DNA of 32,701 nt from an uncultured Muribaculaceae bacterium. GTDB taxonomy: Bacteria; Bacteroidota; Bacteroidia; Bacteroidales; Muribaculaceae. This document shows positions 23,947-32,009 of this stretch, one piece after another; position 1 is the stretch's first letter, and each line of letters opens with the position of its first letter. The notes under the pieces were generated by a model. It did not search any database, was not told the DNA's origin, and saw nothing but the letters and a program-made list of their open reading frames with translations. The stretch spans positions 1 through 32,701 of the forward strand of contig CAJTYC010000019.1 in NCBI GenBank assembly GCA_910584185.1, written 5' to 3'. The translations under genes were made by a program, and so were the position numbers.

Positions 23947-23975
23947 TGTTACATTCTTCTACAGTTTTGTTACAT
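23947..23975 (+). promoter_or_regulatory. Candidate operator: direct TGTTACAT pair upstream of susC
   Basis: TGTTACAT occurs at 23947-23954 and 23968-23975, 21 bp apart (two helical turns), each preceded by TTTT or TTTTT. The same 8-mer is inverted in the GH32/regulator gap. The distance from the nearer copy to the -7 element (58 bp) is close to that at GH32 (about 51 bp). Confidence 0.55.
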
Positions 23976-24033
23976 GGTTACTTTTATGCAACTCTTTGAA
24001 ACATCATTTCAATAACTATCTATATTGCAACAC

Positions 24034-24041
24034 TAATTTTG
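24034..24041 (+). promoter_or_regulatory. -7 element of the susC-susD operon
   Basis: TAATTTTG matches TAnnTTTG exactly and leaves a leader of just under 60 nt before the ATG at 24100. No convincing -33 TTTG is seen at standard spacing, in keeping with activator dependence. Confidence 0.6.
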
Positions 24042-24099
24042 CAGCGTATCTGCTACCACAGAAACGACAATAACAAAAAATATCCAAAAATTTATAACC

Positions 24100-27000
24100 A
24101 TGACAAAGTCATTATTTACTTTCCTGGCGTGTCTGCTGCTTTCCACTGCAGCTTTCGCCCAACAGTTCACCGTCATGGGAGTAGTGGTGTCTGCTACCGA
24201 CAATGAGCCTCTCATCGGTGCCACTGTCCTTTGCGATCAAACCAAGAAAGGCACTGCCACCGACATCGACGGTAATTTCGCTCTCGAAGTGCCCGATGGA
24301 GCTTCCATTACTGTAAGCTATATCGGTTTCAAGCCGCTTCAGGTCAAGGCCACTCCCGAAATGACAATTACCCTGAGCGAGGATACCGGTCTGCTCGACG
24401 AGGTGGTGGTAGTAGGTTACCAGACCATGAAGAAAGCCGACCTCACCGGTTCTGTGTCCGTAGTCAACTCAAAGAATTTCGAAAACTCCGCCGACACCGA
24501 CCCCATGCGTACTCTCCAAGGCAAGGTCCCCGGCATGACCGTGACTGCAGACGGTTCACCGAGCGGCACAGGCTCTGTCCGTATCCGTGGTATCGGCTCG
24601 TTCAACGCATCTCAAGACCCTCTCTTCGTCATCGACGGCGTGCCGACTACAGCTTCGCTAAATTCACTTAACATGAACGACATCGAAAGCATGCAGGTGC
24701 TAAAGGATGCCGCCTCCGCTTCTATATATGGTTCGCGCGCGGCCAACGGTGTCATCATCATCACCACAAAGAAGGGCAAAGTCAAGGACGGCAAGGTAAA
24801 CGTGAGCTTCTCTGCCAACCTCACCGGCCAGTTCTACTCAGGCCAGTCAAAGATGAAACTCCTCAATTCCAAAGGTTACGCCAAGGCGATGGCCCAAGCC
24901 GCCCTAAACGACGGCATTGACCCCGCAGCCTATGCTTCAAGCTACGGTCTCGACCTCAACGCCCCCACAGGCTTCCCCATCTCCGTATATGACTACCGCA
25001 CCGGTCAGTACAACAACTACACCGTCAACGGTTACTACGATGGCTTCATCAATGAGAAGAAAACAATGCTGATGTCAGATACCGATTGGCTCGACCAGAT
25101 CTCGCGCACCGGCTTCTCGCAGAGCTATGACGCTTCCGTGTCTAAAGCCACCGACGCTTACTCGGCTCTCTTCTCTCTCGGTTACAAGAAAAATGAAGGT
25201 ATCCTCAAATACACCAACTTCGAGAATATCTCGGCCCGTATCAACACCTCGTTCAATATCTCTCCCGTCTTGACAGTAGGTGAGAATTTCACCCTCACAT
25301 ATACCGACCAGGTTGACTGCCATCCTCTCGAGAACGCTCTCAAGATGCCCTCTATTGTTCCGGTTTATGAAACTGACGGCGTCACATACGCAGGTCCCGT
25401 AGGAAGTATGGCCGACAGGCAGAACCCTCTCCGCGAGCTCGCCTTCAACCGTCACAATGCTCTCAACGTATGGCGCCTCTTCGGCAACGCATACATCGAC
25501 ATCAAGCCCATCAAGGGCCTGCTCATCCGCTCGAACTTCGGTCTCGACTATGATGCCGCTTTCATCCATTCTTACAATTTCACTTTCCACAGCGACATCG
25601 TCAACAACGACACGAACTCCACCACACTCTCTCAGGCCAACGATACAAAGTGGACATGGTCTAACACCATCAACTACAATTTCAATATCAAGGAAGACCA
25701 CGATTTCACTGTGCTAGCAGGTATGGAGATGTTCCGTCAGAGCCGCATAGATTTCTCCGGTTACAACGAAAACTACGACCTCGAGGACACAGACTTCATG
25801 TATCCCGACGCTTCATCGGGTGTGGAACGCTCCACCGGTAATAAGTCTGCATATGCCCTGATGTCTTTCTTCGGCAAGATCGACTATAACTGGCGCAATC
25901 TCCTCCTCGCATCATTCACCATCCGTCACGACGGTTCTTCCCGCTTCGGCTCAAACAACCGCTACGGTACTTTCCCCGCAGCCACGCTCGGCTATCGTAT
26001 CTCGGAGCATATCAAGGCCAACTGGGTAGACGACCTCAAGCTCCGTCTCTCTTGGGGCAAGACCGGTAACCAGGCTATCTCCAACACTGCCCGCTATGCC
26101 CTCTATCTCGCTGATTACGGCAGCGATCGCGTCACTTCTACTGCTTACGACCTCCTGCTCCAGCACAGCGGCATTTTCCCCTCAGGTTACTATGCAAGCC
26201 AGACTGCCAACCCCAACCTCAAGTGGGAGACTACAATCCAGTATAACGCCGGTGTAGACTTCTCTTTCCTCCGCAACCGCCTTACCGGTACTGTAGACGC
26301 CTACATCAAGGATGTCAAGGATATGCTCATCATCCCGGCATACCTCGGCTCTATGGGTGAGGGTGGCGCTTCATGGCTCAACGGCCCCTCGCTCCGCAAC
26401 TGGGGTATGGAGTTCCAGATCGGCTGGCGCGACCAGCTCGCCTGCGGATTTGGCTACAACGCTTCGCTCAACCTCGACTTCTTCCGCAACAAGGTGACCT
26501 ACCTGCCGCGCAACACCACAGGCTCCTACGCTCACACCACTACCGAGAATCTCGTGCAGGCCAAGCAGCCTTACGGCTCAATCGTAGGTTACGTATACGA
26601 CGGCATATTCAAGACTCAGGATGAAGTGCTCGCCTACGGTCAGGACAACGCCCGCCTCGGTGGCATGAAGTATGCCGACCACAACGGCGACGGCAAGATT
26701 ACACCCGACGACCAGACTTGGATATTCAACCCCGTGCCCGACCTCTCTTTCGGTCTCAACGTAGAACTCTCTTACAAAAATTTCGACTTCCAGATGTTCT
26801 GGCAGGGTGTACTCGGTCAGGATGTTTACAACAACCAGAAATTCCAGAACGACTTCTGGAGTGTCACCGACGCCGGCAGCAACAAGGGTGTACGCGTGCT
26901 CGACGGCTGGCTACCTGAAGTCAACAGCTCTTCCAGCATCCCGATGCTGACCACCAACAATAAGGGTGACGAGGGTCGCACCTCTTCTTATTTCGTTGAG

Positions 27001-27219
27001 AATGGCTCTTACGCCAAGCTCCGCACTCTCCAGCTCGGTTACAGCCTACCCGATAAAGTTATCGAGAAACTCCGCATGACCAAGGCCCGCTTCTATGTCT
27101 CTGCGCAGAATCTCCTCACCATCAAGAGCAAGAGTCTCACATGCACCGACCCCGAAAACCCCAACTGGGCTTATCCTATCCCCACTTCCATTTCGTTCGG
27201 TCTGCAAGTTAATTTCTAA
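24100..27219 (+). CDS. susC: SusC-like TonB-dependent fructan receptor
   Basis: Outer-membrane importer of 1039 residues, the barrel half of a SusCD pair. Signal peptide 1-21 (STAAFAQ), carboxypeptidase-regulatory domain about 24-100 (VMGVVVSATDNEPLIGATV, SYIGFKPLQ), TonB box-like LDEVVVVGYQT, then a plug with LQGKVPGMTV, VRIRGIGSFNASQDPLFVIDGVP and SIYGSRAANGVIIITTKKG, all SusC-family hallmarks. The barrel ends ISFGLQVNF. It precedes susD by 32 bp, and the codons are notably rich in C-ending forms, compatible with high expression. Substrate is inferred as fructo-oligosaccharide from the GH32, fructokinase and fructose-type sensor next to it. Import needs inner-membrane TonB/ExbBD, not encoded here. 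Confidence 0.94.
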   Translation: MTKSLFTFLACLLLSTAAFAQQFTVMGVVVSATDNEPLIGATVLCDQTKKGTATDIDGNFALEVPDGASITVSYIGFKPLQVKATPEMTITLSEDTGLLDEVVVVGYQTMKKADLTGSVSVVNSKNFENSADTDPMRTLQGKVPGMTVTADGSPSGTGSVRIRGIGSFNASQDPLFVIDGVPTTASLNSLNMNDIESMQVLKDAASASIYGSRAANGVIIITTKKGKVKDGKVNVSFSANLTGQFYSGQSKMKLLNSKGYAKAMAQAALNDGIDPAAYASSYGLDLNAPTGFPISVYDYRTGQYNNYTVNGYYDGFINEKKTMLMSDTDWLDQISRTGFSQSYDASVSKATDAYSALFSLGYKKNEGILKYTNFENISARINTSFNISPVLTVGENFTLTYTDQVDCHPLENALKMPSIVPVYETDGVTYAGPVGSMADRQNPLRELAFNRHNALNVWRLFGNAYIDIKPIKGLLIRSNFGLDYDAAFIHSYNFTFHSDIVNNDTNSTTLSQANDTKWTWSNTINYNFNIKEDHDFTVLAGMEMFRQSRIDFSGYNENYDLEDTDFMYPDASSGVERSTGNKSAYALMSFFGKIDYNWRNLLLASFTIRHDGSSRFGSNNRYGTFPAATLGYRISEHIKANWVDDLKLRLSWGKTGNQAISNTARYALYLADYGSDRVTSTAYDLLLQHSGIFPSGYYASQTANPNLKWETTIQYNAGVDFSFLRNRLTGTVDAYIKDVKDMLIIPAYLGSMGEGGASWLNGPSLRNWGMEFQIGWRDQLACGFGYNASLNLDFFRNKVTYLPRNTTGSYAHTTTENLVQAKQPYGSIVGYVYDGIFKTQDEVLAYGQDNARLGGMKYADHNGDGKITPDDQTWIFNPVPDLSFGLNVELSYKNFDFQMFWQGVLGQDVYNNQKFQNDFWSVTDAGSNKGVRVLDGWLPEVNSSSSIPMLTTNNKGDEGRTSSYFVENGSYAKLRTLQLGYSLPDKVIEKLRMTKARFYVSAQNLLTIKSKSLTCTDPENPNWAYPIPTSISFGLQVNF

Positions 27220-27251
27220 GAGTGTACACAAATCTTAAATTTCGATCAATC

Positions 27252-28988
27252 ATGAAATCTTTAAATATATTGGCAATATCTTTCCTCGCTTTAGGACTGA
27301 CTGCCTGCAACGATTTTATCGACGTCCCGCCCACAGGTGTGCTCGATAGCGAACATGCCTACCAGCAGCCCGACAAGCTCGTCAACGCCGCTTACGCGTC
27401 GCTCGGCGACTGCTGGTACAGCTACCCCTTCAACCTCTGGCCCTACGGCGACCTCGGCTCTGACGACTGCATGAAGGGTGGCGGTGGCACAACCGACACC
27501 GGTTACCACCCCATGGAAATCTGGTCCACCCTGACATCCACCCCGGGTGAACTCGACGAACTCTGGTATCGCCTATATTGCAACATCTCTCGTTGCAACC
27601 GTGCCCTCGTCTCGCTCGAGAAGCATGGCGTGGAAGTGCTTGGCGAGGAGACTGCCGCTCAGCGTGTGGGCGAAGTCCATTTCTTGCGTGGTCACAACTA
27701 TTTCAAGCTCGTCACAATGTTCCGTCAGGTGCCTTGGATCGACGAGGAGGTGATGCAAAACAACTCGCAGGAGAAGGTCCCCAACAACGAGTATTCTTAC
27801 GAAGAACTCTTCGGCAAGGTTATCCACGAGTTCGAACTTGCCTACAATGCCCTTCCCGATGTCACCGAAGATGGCGGTGGCCGTGCCAACCGCATCGCAG
27901 CTGCCGCTTATCTTGCCAAGTGCTATCTCACTCTCGCCTGGGGCGACGGCTATGAGAAGACCGACGGTGTCAATTTCATCAATCAGGAGTATATGAAGAA
28001 GGTGGATCAATACACCAAGGTCGTCAAGGATTCTCGCTTCGGCTATCTCGAGGATTTCGGTGATATATTCCTTCCCGAATACAAAAACAGCAAGGAGTCC
28101 GTATTCGCTGTCCAGACTTCGCAGTATGACCAGGACAACACCAAGTATGGCCGTGCCAATTGGTCTATCATGCTCAACGGCTGCTGGGGCATGTGGTCGT
28201 GCGGATGGGACTTCCACAAACCCTCTCAGGACCTCGTGAACGCCTTCAAGACAAAGAATGGTCTCCCCATGTTCGATGCTTACGACGACTCCGACGATTA
28301 TCCTCTCAATGGTACTCCCTCTGCTCAGAAGTGGGATCCTCGCCTTTTCCACACCGTGGGTATGCCTACTTTCCCCTACAAGTATGAGGCTGAATACACC
28401 ATGACCAAGAGCAATTCGCGCACCCCGGCCACCTATGGCTTCTACACTTCGCTCAAGGAGGTGCCCCAGCGCAGCGCCGGCGAGACTTTCGATGGCTCAT
28501 GGCAGGCTTTCGCCACCAACGATTATGTGTTCCGCTATACCGACGTCATGCTGATGCGTGCTGAAGCCCTCATCGAACTCAATCGCCTCGAGGAGGCTCG
28601 CGATATTATCAACGATATCCGTCTCCGTGCCGCAAACTCTGTTGACAAACACATCAAATATGCCAAGGATTTCTGCGAGATTGCACAGTATCCAGCTTCC
28701 GACTTCAGCAGTAAGGATAAGGCCCGCACACGTCTCCGCTGGGAGCGCCGCCTTGAGATGGCCATGGAGTCAAGCCGCTACTTTGACCTCCGCCGCTGGG
28801 GCATAGCCTCTACCGTGCTCAACTCTTATTTCGAAAAAGCTGCCAAGTCTGAATATGAGAAGGTGAAATATGGTCAGTATTATAAGGATGCTCACTACAC
28901 CCCCGGCAAGAATGAGTTCTATCCTATCCCTTACAACCAGCTCTATTACGTTCCCGGCCTCTACGTCCAGAACGAAGGTTACAATTAA
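27252..28988 (+). CDS. susD: SusD/RagB-like surface glycan-binding lipoprotein
   Basis: Surface lipoprotein of 578 residues that caps the SusC barrel and binds the glycan. The start at ATG 27252 gives a compact lipoprotein signal ending LTA-C with Cys19; the longer frame from GTG 27222 adds an unlikely lead. SusD-family features are PPTGVLDSEHAYQQPDKL, tetratricopeptide-like helices (HFLRGHNYFKLVTMF, AAAYLAKCYLTLAWGDGY) and the C-terminal RYTDVMLMRAEALIELN, RWERRLEMAMESSRYFDLRRW and EFYPIPYNQLYYVPGL. The ligand-binding residues cannot be identified by eye. It is the last gene of the operon, followed by a terminator; no extra surface binding protein or endo-acting enzyme follows, unlike larger levan loci. 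Confidence 0.93.
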   Translation: MKSLNILAISFLALGLTACNDFIDVPPTGVLDSEHAYQQPDKLVNAAYASLGDCWYSYPFNLWPYGDLGSDDCMKGGGGTTDTGYHPMEIWSTLTSTPGELDELWYRLYCNISRCNRALVSLEKHGVEVLGEETAAQRVGEVHFLRGHNYFKLVTMFRQVPWIDEEVMQNNSQEKVPNNEYSYEELFGKVIHEFELAYNALPDVTEDGGGRANRIAAAAYLAKCYLTLAWGDGYEKTDGVNFINQEYMKKVDQYTKVVKDSRFGYLEDFGDIFLPEYKNSKESVFAVQTSQYDQDNTKYGRANWSIMLNGCWGMWSCGWDFHKPSQDLVNAFKTKNGLPMFDAYDDSDDYPLNGTPSAQKWDPRLFHTVGMPTFPYKYEAEYTMTKSNSRTPATYGFYTSLKEVPQRSAGETFDGSWQAFATNDYVFRYTDVMLMRAEALIELNRLEEARDIINDIRLRAANSVDKHIKYAKDFCEIAQYPASDFSSKDKARTRLRWERRLEMAMESSRYFDLRRWGIASTVLNSYFEKAAKSEYEKVKYGQYYKDAHYTPGKNEFYPIPYNQLYYVPGLYVQNEGYN

Positions 28989-29005
28989 TCTTCATGCAAT
29001 CTGAA

Positions 29006-29038
29006 AGGGAGGGTCCTGTGTTACACCGGACTCTCCCT
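29006..29038 (+). terminator. Terminator of the susC-susD operon
   Basis: AGGGAGGGTCC and GGACTCTCCCT pair over 11 bp with one G-T wobble, and an inner GTG/CAC pair tightens the loop. It starts 18 bp after the susD stop; the trailing sequence CATAATTTCCTTT is only moderately U-rich. Confidence 0.7.
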
Positions 29039-29105
29039 CATAATTTCCTTTACGAAGTATTCACGCTCCATCTCTTGCCGCAATCGTCATCTCTTACAGC
29101 GGTAG

Positions 29106-29288
29106 TCCTATCCCAACCTCTCCATACTTGTTTATTTCACTATCGTCCGCTCCACTGACCACGGCAAGCACTGGCAAGATGTCTCTGACCAATGCACCTT
29201 CCCGGTCAACATAAGCCACGGCACCCCAATCCCCGTAGACAGAGACCTCCTGATTTCCCTATTCCCGGAAATAGCCCAACCAAAATAA
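29106..29288 (+). pseudogene. Possible 3' remnant of an unidentified gene downstream of susD
   Basis: In the 433-bp gap between susD and recA one plus-strand frame is open for 60 codons, from after a TAG at 29103 to a TAA at 29286, with no start codon. Its translation (…LVYFTIVRSTDHGKHWQDVS, then CTFPVNISHGTPIPVDRDLL) looks protein-like in composition, and STDHGKHW recalls the Asp-box style SxDxGxxW seen in sialidase-type propellers. One such motif is weak evidence. It could be a decayed fructan-locus gene or chance. Confidence 0.3.
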
Positions 29289-29310
29289 AAAAAGGGCACC
29301 ATCGGTGCCC
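29287..29310 (-). terminator. Intrinsic terminator downstream of recA
   Basis: On the minus strand GGGCACC-GAT-GGTGCCC is followed directly by seven T residues. It lies about 110 bp beyond the recA stop and is the strongest rho-independent terminator in the window. Confidence 0.85.
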
Positions 29311-29346
29311 CAAAAGTAGTGCAAAAATCCAAAAAAAGTCCCATAA

Positions 29347-29423
29347 GCAGCTTTTGTTCTGTGCAAGCGCAAAGCGCTTGAAGCTGCATCGCGGTTTTGG
29401 AGGTGTGCAAGCGCAAAGCGCTT
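29347..29423. repeat. Two copies of a 19-bp palindromic repeat at the recA 3' end
   Basis: GTGCAAGCGCAAAGCGCTT occurs at 29361-29379 and 29405-29423, 44 bp apart. Each contains the hairpin AAGCGC-AAA-GCGCTT. The first is further enclosed by GCAGCTT/AAGCTGC arms (29347-29386). The second copy overlaps the last bases of recA, including part of the stop codon. A looser GCGC-rich relative is at 23878-23902. Confidence 0.7.
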
Positions 29424-30630
29424 ACTCCTCGATATCTATCTCAAAGTCATCGCCAAAGAGGTCGGCATTATTCTCCCCACCGGCATCTGGAAGCTCGTCA
29501 AGTTCAGCACTCTCCTGCACATCCTCATCCTTGTCGCTGAGTGTGCTCTCCTTGCCAGGCAAAAATGGATTCACCTTGCCTCCCTGCTTGGATTTCTTCT
29601 CATTGAGCTTCGCCACAATCTTCTGCTCCAGCTCTTCCATAAGCTCAGGATTGTCGGCAATAACCTTTTTCACCGCATCGCGTCCCTGACCAAGCTTGCT
29701 GCCATTGTAGGAGAACCATGCACCCGCCTTCTTCACGATGCCATGCTCAACTGCCAGGTCAATCACCTCACCGGCCTTCGAGATACCTTCGCCGAAGATC
29801 ATCTCAAACTCAGCCTTCATAAAAGGTGGAGCCACCTTATTCTTCACCACCTTGACCTTAGTAAGTCGGCCTACAGTCTCATCATTCTCCTTGATAAACG
29901 ATGAAGGGCGTATGTCGATACGCACCGATGCGTAAAATTTCAAAGCATTACCACCGGTGGTAGTCTCAGGATTGCCAAACATCACCCCGATTTTCTCGCG
30001 GATCTGGTTGATGAAAATACAGCAGGTGCGCGTGCGCGATATTGTGCCGGTCAGCTTACGCATAGCCTGCGACATAAGGCGTGCATGCAAGCCCACATTC
30101 TTGTCGCCCATCTCACCCTCAAGCTCCGCCTTGGGTGTCAAGGCTGCCACAGAGTCTATCACAAGCACATCTATTGCACCTGAATTGATAAGCTGCTCCG
30201 CAATGTCAAGTGCCTGCTCCCCATTGTCAGGTTGGGCAAGCCAAAGATTGTTTACATCAACGCCAAGCTTCTCCGCATAAAAACGATCAAAAGCATGCTC
30301 AGCATCGATAATGGCACAGATACCGCCACGCTTCTGAGCCTCTGCTATCACATGGATTGCCAAAGTAGTCTTACCCGAAGACTCCGGACCGAAAATCTCC
30401 GTGATTCGTCCACGCGGAAGTCCACCCACGCCAAGGGCATAGTCCAGCCCGAGTGAACCGGTGGAAATCGCCTCGACATCCTGCACAGCATCATCGCCAA
30501 GACGCATCACGGTGCCGGCACCGAAATCCTTCTCCAAGTGACCCATAGTCACCTCAAGTGCCTTCAACTTAGCATCCTTATCTGATATCCGCACCGAAGA
30601 CGTTGCCGGTGCCGCTTTTTTCTTTGCCAT
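29422..30630 (-). CDS. recA: Recombinase RecA
   Basis: DNA strand-exchange ATPase of 402 residues for homologous recombination and SOS induction. Walker A GPESSGKT (81-88), Walker B IDVLVIDSVAAL, the L1 loop EGEMGDKNVGLHARLMSQA, INQIREKIGVMFGNPETTTGG (L2) and the KVVKNKVAPPF segment are all present. The C-terminal tail is long: about 50 residues rich in Asp/Glu after KSKQGGKVNPFLPGK, ending FEIDIEE; acidic RecA tails are known to modulate DNA binding. The N-terminal AKKKAAPATSS lead is also slightly extended. It is monocistronic between its own promoter at 30724 and the terminator at 29287. No LexA-type operator was recognised. Confidence 0.97.
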   Translation of the reverse strand: MAKKKAAPATSSVRISDKDAKLKALEVTMGHLEKDFGAGTVMRLGDDAVQDVEAISTGSLGLDYALGVGGLPRGRITEIFGPESSGKTTLAIHVIAEAQKRGGICAIIDAEHAFDRFYAEKLGVDVNNLWLAQPDNGEQALDIAEQLINSGAIDVLVIDSVAALTPKAELEGEMGDKNVGLHARLMSQAMRKLTGTISRTRTCCIFINQIREKIGVMFGNPETTTGGNALKFYASVRIDIRPSSFIKENDETVGRLTKVKVVKNKVAPPFMKAEFEMIFGEGISKAGEVIDLAVEHGIVKKAGAWFSYNGSKLGQGRDAVKKVIADNPELMEELEQKIVAKLNEKKSKQGGKVNPFLPGKESTLSDKDEDVQESAELDELPDAGGENNADLFGDDFEIDIEE

Positions 30631-30723
30631 CTTATTCTTATTTTGTATTATTCCATGTCATCCAGACTTCAAGAGTCCCCAAATTCCCCAAAGTCCTTAA
30701 AGTCCTTAAAGTTTTACTTTTTG

Positions 30724-30731
30724 CAAAGTTA
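30724..30731 (-). promoter_or_regulatory. -7 element of recA
   Basis: TAACTTTG on the minus strand matches TAnnTTTG. The roughly 85-nt leader that follows contains two tandem AAGGACTTT units and a third partial one (about 30687-30712), which could form alternative pairings. Confidence 0.55.
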
Positions 30732-30789
30732 ACACTTTAATCCCCTTTTTCCTAACCATTGCCCAAACAAAAATTATAAAAAATCCTAA

Positions 30790-30814
30790 CCGACTGCAAA
30801 AGTTTTGCAGTCGG
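30790..30814 (-). terminator. Terminator of bioB
   Basis: A perfect 12-bp stem (CCGACTGCAAAA and its complement) around a single central base; reading minus, it is followed by TTAGGATTTTTT. It lies 32 bp after the bioB stop. Confidence 0.8.
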
Positions 30815-30846
30815 CACTCTTTCACCCCATCATTTCTCTCTCCTCT

Positions 30847-31818
30847 CTATTTCCACTCCAGTCCGGCCTCGGCGGTAAGTTCGCGGTCTGCCTGCACGGT
30901 GCTCCCCACTGTGGTCAGCAGGTCGCCGACGATGGCCCCGTTCATGCCGATGCGGAGTGCCTTGAGCTGAGCCGCACGGCTAAGCTTCGCCCTGCCTCCC
31001 GCAAAGCGCAAGATCGCCTTGGGGTGTGCAATCCTGAAGAGTGCGATGGTGTCAAGTATATCTTCCTCTCTAAGCGGCTCAGTCCCCTCAAGCGGTGTCC
31101 CTTCTATCGGGCAGAGTATATTGATAGGTATCGAAGCGGGTGCAGCCTTACGGAGTTCCAATGCCAACAGCACTCGCTGGCGCATGGTCTCACCCATGCC
31201 AATGATGCCGCCGGAGCATATCTCCAATCCAACCTCACGTGCCTGCCTGATGCTCTCAATCTTGTCAGCCACACTATGTGTGCTGCATAAAGTGTCGAAA
31301 TACTCCGGCGCAGCCTCAAGATTGCAATGATAGCGGGTCACACCGGCCTCCTTAAGTTTCTGAAGCTCCTCTTTATTAAGCAGCCCCATCGACGCGCAGA
31401 GTCCAAGCCCGCCGGTAGCGGCCTCCCCCTTGATTATTTCGCAAGCACGGTCAAGTTCGGCACCACCCATCTTGCGTCCTGAAGTGACCAGCGAGAAACG
31501 TCCGATGCCATGCCGGCGGCTCGCATCAGCATGACGCCGGCACTCCTCAGCGCTAATCAGACCATACACATCGCAATGCGTGTTATAATGTGCCGACTGA
31601 GCGCACCATTTGCAATCCTCACCGCAACGCCCCGACCGGGCATTAACGATTGAGCATGAATCAAACCCACGCCCATGATAATGCGAAGTGATACGCGAAG
31701 CGGCCTCCCAAATCTCCCTGCGATGCAAAGGAAGCATCTCAACGAGACCCAACAAGTCATCATCATCCACGACGCCCCCACCAATCACAAAATCTCCCAA
31801 AGTATCCAATTCAATCAT
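30847..31818 (-). CDS. bioB: Biotin synthase
   Basis: Radical SAM enzyme of 323 residues inserting sulfur into dethiobiotin, the last step of biotin synthesis. The SAM-cluster motif is Cys65-x3-Cys69-x2-Cys72 in RCGEDCKWCAQS, preceded by CSIVNARSG. Further family segments are SLVTSGR, CASMGLLN, HCNLEAAPEYFDTLCSTHS, ICSGGIIGMGET, PINILCPIEGTPLEG and ILRFAGGR, supplying the second-cluster cysteines and arginine. The open frame extends upstream to 31881, but MIELDTLGDFVIGGG from the ATG at 31818 is the natural start. No other biotin gene is nearby, so the rest of the pathway must be elsewhere. The protein is slightly shorter than Escherichia coli BioB (346). Confidence 0.95.
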   Translation of the reverse strand: MIELDTLGDFVIGGGVVDDDDLLGLVEMLPLHRREIWEAASRITSHYHGRGFDSCSIVNARSGRCGEDCKWCAQSAHYNTHCDVYGLISAEECRRHADASRRHGIGRFSLVTSGRKMGGAELDRACEIIKGEAATGGLGLCASMGLLNKEELQKLKEAGVTRYHCNLEAAPEYFDTLCSTHSVADKIESIRQAREVGLEICSGGIIGMGETMRQRVLLALELRKAAPASIPINILCPIEGTPLEGTEPLREEDILDTIALFRIAHPKAILRFAGGRAKLSRAAQLKALRIGMNGAIVGDLLTTVGSTVQADRELTAEAGLEWK

Positions 31819-31912
31819 AACATAAATCTTTAACCCCACTCGTGGGTGTTCCGTTTGCCGCGGGTGCGCCGCGGCCACCAATCACCCCAAAGCCCCAAGC
31901 CAAAACCCCACC

Positions 31913-31920
31913 CAAATATA
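31913..31920 (-). promoter_or_regulatory. Likely -7 element of bioB
   Basis: TATATTTG on the minus strand matches TAnnTTTG and leaves a GC-rich leader of about 90 nt containing CCGCGG-type palindromes. I see no BirA-type operator. Confidence 0.45.
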
Positions 31921-31982
31921 AAACGAACCAAAATCTCCATTATTTCAAAAAAATAATATAATACCCATACCCCTGACCACGT

Positions 31983-31990
31983 TATATTTA
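31983..31990 (+). promoter_or_regulatory. Possible -7 element of the PAP2 phosphatase gene
   Basis: TATATTTA differs from TAnnTTTG at the last base and lies 19 bp before the ATG at 32010. The match is partial. Confidence 0.35.
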
Positions 31991-32009
31991 CAACTAACCA
32001 ATCAGCAAA

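Larger units (their letters stand above)
23752..24099. other. 348-bp gap before susC: pyrimidine-rich tract and promoter region
   Basis: The first part (23752-23865) is strongly pyrimidine-biased on the plus strand; I count 15 purines in 23761-23860. It is followed by a GCGC-rich patch (23878-23902, GAGCGCGGAAGCGCG then AATGCGCAAAG) and then an AT-rich regulatory region with two TGTTACAT copies and a -7 element. No convincing gene is seen. Confidence 0.6.

Noticed and set aside
27573..28352. 259-codon minus-strand frame opposite susD
   Set aside because: An antisense shadow of a well-conserved gene; no promoter, ribosome site or domain supports it.
29347..29423. CRISPR-like array from the repeated 19-mer
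   Set aside because: Only two copies with a 25-bp interval, palindromic REP-like structure, and no cas genes.
31819..32009. Biotin-repressor operator or riboswitch upstream of bioB
   Set aside because: GTTATATTTACAAC at 31981 is only loosely palindromic, does not match the long-spaced BirA box, and more likely forms the PAP2 promoter.
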